DNA from: an uncultured Chryseolinea sp.
GTDB taxonomy: Bacteria > Bacteroidota > Bacteroidia > Cytophagales > Cyclobacteriaceae
NCBI GenBank assembly: GCA_946478915.1
Contig: CAMLER010000430.1
Location: 1-5,025 of the forward strand
Direction of reading: 5' to 3'
DNA: 5,025 nucleotides
This document shows, piece after piece, positions 1 to 5,025 of this stretch (positions within the stretch are counted from its first letter, which is position 1; each line of letters opens with the position of its first letter). The notes below the pieces were generated by a model. The model was not told the DNA's origin. It saw only the letters and a list, made by a program, of their open reading frames with translations, and made no database searches. The translations under genes and the position numbers were made by a program.

Positions 1-177
1 TATTTGCGAAACTGTCTTAAAATCTGGAAAAAAATTTCCGAGATCACGGACAAAAATTATTATGAAGTGCCATACTTCAAATCAAATGTTAAGGAGAACA
101 AGCCGCAATTGGATAACTTCTCATGGAAAAAATATTTGCCTGAGGTTGAAAGAGATATTGAAATTGCTGGGGAATAA
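1..177 (+). CDS. C-terminal end of an unrecognised protein (5' truncated by window edge)
   Basis: Frame 1 is open from the first base to a TAA at 175-177, giving 58 residues with no start in view. The fragment is rich in Lys, Glu and aromatic residues (for example KNYYEVPYFK, then DNFSWKKYLPEVERDIEIA near the end). It has no membrane segment or sorting signal and looks like the mixed helical tail of a soluble protein. I do not recognise the family. It converges on the isomerase-like gene across a 108-bp spacer, so it is not in the same operon. The coding call rests on uninterrupted frame and protein-like composition; a short open frame in AT-rich DNA could arise by chance, but the lack of any nearby alternative gene supports it. 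A carbohydrate-active enzyme would fit the neighbourhood, but that is only a guess. Confidence 0.6.
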   Translation, partial: YLRNCLKIWKKISEITDKNYYEVPYFKSNVKENKPQLDNFSWKKYLPEVERDIEIAGE

Positions 178-202
178 GTAATAGAAAAGGTGCCATTTGA
201 CA

Positions 203-241
203 TACTACTTACTACTTACTACTTACTACTTACTACTTACT
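203..241. repeat. 7-bp tandem repeat (ACTACTT, about 5.6 copies)
   Basis: Five perfect head-to-tail copies of ACTACTT occupy 204-238. The 7-base period holds without mismatch from 203 to 241. The array lies in the convergent spacer between the stop codons of the flanking genes (177 and 286). It is not coding and shows no inverted symmetry, so it is not a hairpin terminator. A perfect short array like this can change copy number by strand slippage. Its position after both genes makes a promoter role unlikely. Confidence 0.9.
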
Positions 242-285
242 TAATTAATACCTCACAATTCTTATTTACGGGCGGCGAAGAAATG

Positions 286-1185
286 TCAATAACTATTCAA
301 TGCTTCCTCCTCTCCCATGGTTTGCAGTATTGATTTTAATCCATCGAGGTTTCGTTTCAGTACAACTTTTGCATCCTCAGTTTCAATATGGCAAATGATC
401 CCCAGGGAACCGTTGTAGCCTGATTCTTTCAATGCTGTCAACATTCCCGCTTCCCGATCACCTTTGCCGATTGTTAGTATTTTCGGACCCTCCACTTTCA
501 TTCCGTTGAGGTTGACGGTCCTGAGATAAGGCAGCATCCTGTTCAACAGCTCCGGAAATTCATCTACCTGCAAATGAGCATGATGGAAATTATAAACAAT
601 CCCCACATCGTCAGCGTTCATTTTTTCAATGATCCTAACCTGATTAAGCGGCTCGCCAAACCAATCGCCATGATTGTAAAGACTTATCGTGCAGCCCAAC
701 TCCTTTGCTCGTTCCCTTATGTAAGAAACTGACGCTACTGCCTTTTCAAGTTTTTGATCATCGGACAATCCATCAAAATGTTTGTTGCTGAAACCTACCC
801 AAAAATCTGTCTCAACCTCGTGTTGCTTAATTATATTGAGCAATTGTTCGGTGGCTTCATCGAATATCTTCCCAGTATCAGTGTCGACCCATAGCCATAC
901 CGCGGTGAGCTTGATCCCACGTTCCTTCAAAGCTTTTATTTCCTCTGAAAAAGTAGGAACATGCTGCAAACGCCAGTCATACGCAAACTGAGAAAATCCG
1001 AGTTCCTTCAACATATCAGCACGTTCTACCGGAGATCTTTCCACACTGTCGAAGGGAACCACGCACCAAGCGACAAGGTTCTCCCGATTAAATAAATCCT
1101 TATTGACAGACTTCGTTTTTGATGCACAAGAAAAAAGTAGCAATACATAAAGCGTTACAGCACAAAGCCCGGTAAGTCTCTTCAT
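286..1185 (-). CDS. Lipoprotein with sugar phosphate isomerase/epimerase-like TIM barrel
   Basis: The product is 299 aa from the ATG at 1185-1183 to a TGA at 288-286. In-frame ATGs lie upstream (to 1230), but this one puts a lipoprotein signal first: MKR, a hydrophobic core, and the lipobox LFSC with Cys20. The Cys is followed by ASKTKS, with no acidic surface-export motif, so a periplasm-facing lipoprotein is likely. Residues about 36-285 resemble the xylose isomerase-like/AP endonuclease 2 fold (Pfam PF01261 type). Visible landmarks are LYNHGDWFGEP (169-179), VGIVYNFHHAH (194-204), VNLNGM (224-229), IGKGD (239-243) and GYNGSLGIICHIE (256-268). Family members isomerise or epimerise sugars, usually with a metal held by Glu, Asp, His and Glu. 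Several of those positions look replaced here, so the reaction is uncertain. It lies 4 nt after the stop of the FG-GAP gene, so co-transcription and translational coupling are likely. The fold is fairly sure; the substrate is unknown. Confidence 0.88.
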   Translation of the reverse strand: MKRLTGLCAVTLYVLLLFSCASKTKSVNKDLFNRENLVAWCVVPFDSVERSPVERADMLKELGFSQFAYDWRLQHVPTFSEEIKALKERGIKLTAVWLWVDTDTGKIFDEATEQLLNIIKQHEVETDFWVGFSNKHFDGLSDDQKLEKAVASVSYIRERAKELGCTISLYNHGDWFGEPLNQVRIIEKMNADDVGIVYNFHHAHLQVDEFPELLNRMLPYLRTVNLNGMKVEGPKILTIGKGDREAGMLTALKESGYNGSLGIICHIETEDAKVVLKRNLDGLKSILQTMGEEEALNSY

Positions 1186-1189
1186 ATGA

Positions 1190-2695
1190 TTATTCTGGTT
1201 TATCATCATTCTTGTGAAAGATACCATCATGGTAACTGCCCATATAAGAACCCCAGTTTATTTTCTTTTTGATTGGGATCGTGGTTGCTATTCTGTTCAC
1301 CTGCATGCCATCAAATGCGTATGATTTTTTGATGTTGGTTCCGTGGCAATATACAATATCCAGTAACCCGTTCCCATCGAGATCTCCAATCCATGGGGTC
1401 GTTGAAATGTTACCTCCGATCTTAGCTTCAGCAATTTGGTTTACCTCTCTGGTTTTAAAATCGAGAGAGACCAATATGTTCGCCAGGGATTGTCGGTTCA
1501 TTTTGTCATAGGAATGAATATTGACGCTCAATATAGCTTCATCCCTTCCATCACCGTCCAGGTCAGCAACTACTGGGGTACTGGTTTGGTAGAATCCAAG
1601 GGAATCAACCAATTCAACCTTGCCAGTTAAACCATTCACCATAACCTGACGACTCCATTCCAAATTAGGCCATACACCAACAGCATACGAAACAAAAAAA
1701 TCCGGAACATCATCACTTGTAAAATATCCGGGCGCTATAGAACTATAGGCTTCGGTATCCGGAACCTTCACGGACCAAATTGGTTCATACGTTTTTCCAT
1801 CGAAAGCCATAAGCTTTCCCTCAACGGCGTTAGCAACAATGTCTTCGCTGCCGTCCCCATTTATATCAATCCAAACCGCAGGCGCAATGTATCCATTCTT
1901 TGGACTGGCATCCAGCAGTACCGCATTTGAGATATCTCCCCTCAAAACCTCAGACAATGTGGTCACATACAAATGGCCTCCAACGGTCTCGCCACCAGTT
2001 CCAAACACAATCTTATAGTCATTTGTCTGCGGAATCGGTATCGCGCATACAGACATGTATATCTCACATTTATCGGGGGCGCTTGCTTGCGCAATCAAAG
2101 ATCCATCCTTTGCACTTACAACAAGGATTGTTCCTGCTGGTCTATCTTTTGTTTCATGAGGCTTTGCCCATACATTTCCACCATTTGATGTAAGTATGTC
2201 ATCCATCCCATCGTTATTCTGGTCTTTGATAAATTGGGCATTATAAAATGCGTACCACCTTTTCTTACCGGTCTTTTTATTAAATCGCCAAATTACTTTC
2301 CCAGTTCTCCCGTTAATGGTCATAAATTCTGCAGACCGCCCATTGATAATGACATCATCGATACCATCGCTATTTATGTCTTTAAGTGCTGCTGATCCAA
2401 AGATCTGATCCCTTGCAGACACATGCCAAAGCATCTTTCCATCTTTGCCATCGACCGCGATAACAGCCGAGTCGCATGCTTGAAATTCTTCACGGCCAGC
2501 GCCAAAGATCACGTCGAGAACACCATCGCCATTCAAATCCGAAACGCGCGGCGACGAAAATGTGCCCATTCCTTTATACCTCACCGACCATGAATTTTGC
2601 GCAAGTGATCCTGGGCAATTAAGAGAGGTACACAAAATCAAAATCAGGAAGCTGTACAACATTTTGTTGCTTCGACAAAATATTTTGCTTACCAT
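1190..2695 (-). CDS. Secreted FG-GAP/VCBS repeat beta-propeller protein
   Basis: The product is 501 aa, ending at TAA (1192-1190). I prefer the ATG at 2695 over the one at 2662 (Met12), because only the longer form gives the signal peptide a basic n-region (K4, R8, K11). The hydrophobic core is at about 13-24, with a likely signal peptidase I site after SLA (residue 32). The mature part is built from repeats about 50 aa apart, each ending in an integrin-type calcium loop DxNxDGxxD. Loops start at D53, D106, D158, D277, D378 and D438. Degenerate versions lie near 225 (TNDYKIV) and 326 (TSDDVPD). Stretches such as AVDGKDGKMLW (80-90) and INGRTGKVIW (127-136) resemble PQQ-type propeller strands. 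A seven- or eight-bladed propeller is expected. Such proteins bind ligands or partners; I see no catalytic motif. It precedes the TIM-barrel lipoprotein in a likely operon and is divergent from the UnbV-type gene. There is no evident Shine-Dalgarno sequence. Confidence 0.88.
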   Translation of the reverse strand: MVSKIFCRSNKMLYSFLILILCTSLNCPGSLAQNSWSVRYKGMGTFSSPRVSDLNGDGVLDVIFGAGREEFQACDSAVIAVDGKDGKMLWHVSARDQIFGSAALKDINSDGIDDVIINGRSAEFMTINGRTGKVIWRFNKKTGKKRWYAFYNAQFIKDQNNDGMDDILTSNGGNVWAKPHETKDRPAGTILVVSAKDGSLIAQASAPDKCEIYMSVCAIPIPQTNDYKIVFGTGGETVGGHLYVTTLSEVLRGDISNAVLLDASPKNGYIAPAVWIDINGDGSEDIVANAVEGKLMAFDGKTYEPIWSVKVPDTEAYSSIAPGYFTSDDVPDFFVSYAVGVWPNLEWSRQVMVNGLTGKVELVDSLGFYQTSTPVVADLDGDGRDEAILSVNIHSYDKMNRQSLANILVSLDFKTREVNQIAEAKIGGNISTTPWIGDLDGNGLLDIVYCHGTNIKKSYAFDGMQVNRIATTIPIKKKINWGSYMGSYHDGIFHKNDDKPE

Positions 2696-3155
2696 ATTTT
2701 CATATAAGATTTTGGAACCTTCGATCCATTATAACCACGATTTGAGAAACGGGTGGTATCTCAGAATAGTCAGAGGTTTTTGGAATGAAGTCGAATTGCC
2801 CGACTGGATTCCTACCGAATTTGAATTTAACCTTTATCCGAAGTTGAAGCAAGCATGGTCCGTGTCAATTAAATGATTACAACCCGCCCACACGTCGACT
2901 GCGGGCCGCCGCTATCCCCCTCTTAAATAGCAGTAATTTTTATAGTATGCCGGTCCCGATCTGAATAACCCTCTCCACTCGGGTACTTTTAATAGGTGAT
3001 TTAAATAAAACTTTGCAAATTAGATGCTCAGGAACTACTATTCCGCCTTGAATTATCAGGGCCCTTTTTCTATGTTGAGGAGTACCGCCGGACCGAACGA
3101 TAAGCCCAATTGGCTGTGGGTTGCTGCATCACGGGAAATAAATTCCCTCTTACTA
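2696..3155. other. Divergent intergenic region, no supported gene
   Basis: These 460 bp separate the starts of two oppositely transcribed secreted-protein genes, so promoters for both should lie here. I find no clean match to the Bacteroidota promoter pattern (TTG, about 19 bases, TAnnTTTG) on either strand. A GC-rich patch at 2883-2925 stands out from its AT-rich surroundings. It includes a weak inverted repeat, CCCGC (2883-2887) against GCGGG (2901-2905), with no T-run to make a terminator. A plus-strand frame is open up to 2876, but it has no convincing start and no recognisable protein. I see no tRNA, riboswitch or insertion-sequence ends. Confidence 0.6.
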
Positions 3156-4574
3156 ATGAATAGCAAAAGCTTGATCCTTTGCATCGCTGCGGCTTTTATC
3201 TGTATAAATACGTCCGCGCAGGACAAAACCTTATTTGAATCTCTACCCGCTTCTAAAACGGGTGTAGCCTTCAAAAATATTTTGAAGGAAACACCAAAAT
3301 CCAATGTGCTCACTTATGAATATTTTTTTAACGGGGGCGGCACCGCTGTTGGAGACATAAACAATGATGGCCTCGAGGATATTTATTTTACCGCTAACAT
3401 GGCGTCCAATAAATTATATCTCAATCAGGGCGATTTTAAATTTAGCGATATCACAAAATCTGCTGGTGTAGCCTGTAATGATGGATGGAAAACCGGTGTA
3501 ACTATGGCAGACATTAATGGTGATGGGCTATTGGATATTTATGTTTGCTATTCAGGAAAAGGCGACCCGGCCAAACGTCGAAATAAACTTTTCATCAACA
3601 ATGGAAATTTAACCTTCACCGACAAAGCAGCTGAATATGGTCTGGATGATCCCGGATATACGACACATGCATCTTTTTTTGATTTCGACAAGGATGGAGA
3701 CCTTGATATGTATCTGTTGAATCATAACGTAGTGGTTATACGCGAATTTCAGTTTGCTAAAGCAAAGGAAGTTAGAGATCCTTATGCCGGTGACAAATTA
3801 TTTCGAAATGACAACGGAAAATTCGTTGACATCAGCGAAACCGCTGGCATTAAAGGCAATCCGCTCGGGTTTGGATTAGGTATTACCGTCGCCGATATCA
3901 ACAAAGATGGATGGTTGGATATGTATGTCTCCAATGATTATGTTGAACCTGACTATCTATATATAAATAACCAGAATGGAACGTTTACCGACCGCATGAC
4001 TGAATACATGCAGCACATTTCGTATTTCTCGATGGGTTGCGATGTTAGTGATATCAACAACGATGAATGGCCTGATATTTTTACAGTCGATATGCTGCCT
4101 GAAGACAATGAGCGTCAGAAACTGTTGTATGGACCCGAGAACTATGAACACTACTCACTAATGGTACTGAACGGGTTCTACTTTCAGAACATGCGCAATA
4201 TGCTTCACCTCAACAACGGCAACGGTACCTATAGCGAGGTGGGACAGTTTGCCGGAATTTCGAAAAGTGACTGGAGTTGGGCACCCCTGTTTGCAGACTA
4301 CGATAACGATGGCTTGAAAGATCTTTTTATCAGCAATGGATATTACCGCGACTATACAAATCGGGATTTCCTGAAATATAAAGGTGATTACTACTTCAAG
4401 AAGGCGAAGGAAAAAGAGAAAGCGGACACTTTTCAACTGGTAAGCTCCATGACATCGACCCCGCTTCACAACTATTTATACAAGAATAATGGTGATTTGA
4501 CTTTTACGGACAAGAGTCGGGAATGGGGATTCAACGATCTCAATTTTTCCAACGGTGCTGCCTATGCTGATTAG
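3156..4574 (+). CDS. CRTAC1-like secreted FG-GAP/VCBS protein, N-terminal part ending at a premature TAG
   Basis: The reading runs 472 aa from the ATG at 3156 to TAG at 4572-4574. The frame is open back to an ATG at 3024, but the 3156 start directly gives a signal peptide (MNSKSLILCIAAAFICINTSAQ, likely cut after TSA), so the upstream 44 codons are probably not translated. Calcium-loop motifs follow in order: DINNDGLED (67-75), DINGDGLLD (119-127), DFDKDGDLD (176-184), DINKDGWLD (247-255), the weaker DINNDEWPD (299-307) and DYDNDGLKD (381-389). A seventh begins at AD (471-472), where the stop falls. Short FTD or FSD strands (such as KFSDITKSAGV) recur between them, as in the VCBS family. Related Bacteroidota proteins continue through an ASPIC/UnbV domain, which is present here in the same frame after the stop. 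As annotated from sequence alone this is a truncated product; a sequencing error is the main alternative. Confidence 0.85.
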   Translation: MNSKSLILCIAAAFICINTSAQDKTLFESLPASKTGVAFKNILKETPKSNVLTYEYFFNGGGTAVGDINNDGLEDIYFTANMASNKLYLNQGDFKFSDITKSAGVACNDGWKTGVTMADINGDGLLDIYVCYSGKGDPAKRRNKLFINNGNLTFTDKAAEYGLDDPGYTTHASFFDFDKDGDLDMYLLNHNVVVIREFQFAKAKEVRDPYAGDKLFRNDNGKFVDISETAGIKGNPLGFGLGITVADINKDGWLDMYVSNDYVEPDYLYINNQNGTFTDRMTEYMQHISYFSMGCDVSDINNDEWPDIFTVDMLPEDNERQKLLYGPENYEHYSLMVLNGFYFQNMRNMLHLNNGNGTYSEVGQFAGISKSDWSWAPLFADYDNDGLKDLFISNGYYRDYTNRDFLKYKGDYYFKKAKEKEKADTFQLVSSMTSTPLHNYLYKNNGDLTFTDKSREWGFNDLNFSNGAAYAD

Positions 4575-5025
4575 TACAACGACGGCGACCTTGACCTTGT
4601 CATAAACAATCAGAATGCCCCCGCCACCATACACCCAAATTTTTCACGCGAGCTTTATCCTGAAATTAATTATCTGCAGCTCTCTCTAACCGGGGCCCAA
4701 AAGAATTCAAAGGGCAACGGCGCAAAAGTTACCTTCTATGCTGATGGCAAAACACAATATATCGAAAAAATCCCGTCACGGGGATTCCAATCATCAGTGA
4801 GCGATCGCATCCATATCGGACTGGGAAATTCCAATTTAGTTGACTCGATCAAGATAACCTGGTTATCGGGAATTACAACCACCTTGCGCGATGTCAAAGC
4901 AAATCAGATTGTGAAAGTGGCAGAAGAAACAAAGGGATTGAAGAAGACGCCAGCTCCGCCTCCAGTTACTGCGTTCTTACCAGTAGAGCCACCGTTAACA
5001 TATGTCCATGCTGAGGAAGGATACA
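4575..5025 (+). pseudogene. In-frame continuation of the CRTAC1-like gene with ASPIC/UnbV domain (downstream of the TAG, 3' truncated by window edge)
   Basis: Directly after the TAG the same frame stays open for 150 codons to the end of the window. It starts with YNDGDLDLVINN, the rest of the seventh calcium loop. An ASPIC/UnbV domain (Pfam PF07593 type) follows at about 4716-4928: NGAKVTFYADGK, then SRGFQSSVSDRIHIGLG, DSIKITWLSG and LRDVKANQIVKV. A Pro-rich linker (KKTPAPPPVTAFLPVEPP) comes next, then TYVHAEEGY, which resembles the opening of a second propeller module. Close family members are often about 1,100 aa, so much of the gene probably lies beyond the window. No start codon with a signal sequence is seen after the stop, so this piece is unlikely to be expressed and exported alone. 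It is either the tail of a broken gene or part of an intact gene with a sequence error. Confidence 0.8.

Noticed and set aside
262..283. Inverted repeat TTCTT/AAGAA as a terminator for the minus-strand operon
   Set aside because: The stem is only five A/T-rich pairs with a long loop and no following T-run on the minus strand.
1900..2193. Plus-strand open frames inside the FG-GAP gene
   Set aside because: They are antisense to clear calcium-loop repeats, have low-complexity His/Ser/Arg-rich translations and no recognisable protein.
2883..2905. Hairpin CCCGC/GCGGG as a terminator or structured RNA
   Set aside because: It has five base pairs around a 13-base loop, no T-run on either side, and no gene ending nearby.
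3048..3078. Promoter-like TTG (3048-3050), 20 bases, TATGTTGA (3071-3078)
   Set aside because: Spacing is near the Bacteroidota pattern, but the second box differs from TAnnTTTG at two fixed positions. Similar weak matches occur by chance in this AT-rich DNA.
3024..3155. N-terminal extension of the CRTAC1-like frame from the ATG at 3024
   Set aside because: It would place 44 residues, including Pro, Asp and Arg, before a complete signal peptide and would block export. A TAG lies directly before 3024. The start at 3156 fits much better.
3957..4469. Minus-strand open frames inside the CRTAC1-like gene
   Set aside because: They lie opposite strong repeat-motif coding sequence, show no domain or signal, and are explained as shadow frames.

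Overview
The window looks like chromosomal DNA from a member of the Bacteroidota, probably Cytophagia-like. The supporting signs are secreted FG-GAP/VCBS repeat proteins, one of them of the CRTAC1/UnbV type; an outer-membrane-style lipoprotein fused to a sugar isomerase-like TIM barrel; start codons without clear Shine-Dalgarno sequences; and AT-rich intergenic DNA. The taxon is inferred from gene content only.

Layout. (1) Bases 1-177 hold the last 58 codons of a plus-strand gene whose family I do not recognise. (2) A short convergent spacer (178-285) carries a perfect 7-bp tandem repeat. (3) On the minus strand, two genes run in tandem with a 4-nt gap: a secreted FG-GAP beta-propeller protein (2695-1190), then a lipoprotein of the sugar phosphate isomerase/epimerase fold (1185-286). 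(4) A divergent intergenic region of about 460 bp (2696-3155) contains no gene I can support, but has a GC-rich patch. (5) On the plus strand, a large secreted CRTAC1-like protein begins at 3156. An in-frame TAG at 4572-4574 interrupts it inside the seventh calcium-loop motif. The same frame then continues open, with a clear ASPIC/UnbV domain, to the window edge.

How the genes may work together. All three main products carry export signals, so they should act in the periplasm or at the cell surface. The tandem propeller and TIM-barrel pair is probably one operon. Genes like these often sit in Bacteroidota carbohydrate-use regions, so a role in handling glycosides outside the cytoplasm is plausible but not shown. 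The best targets for a second look are the TAG interruption and the unusual residues at the expected metal site of the TIM barrel. I see no CRISPR array, tRNA, rRNA, insertion sequence or defence system, and no convincing new multi-gene system.
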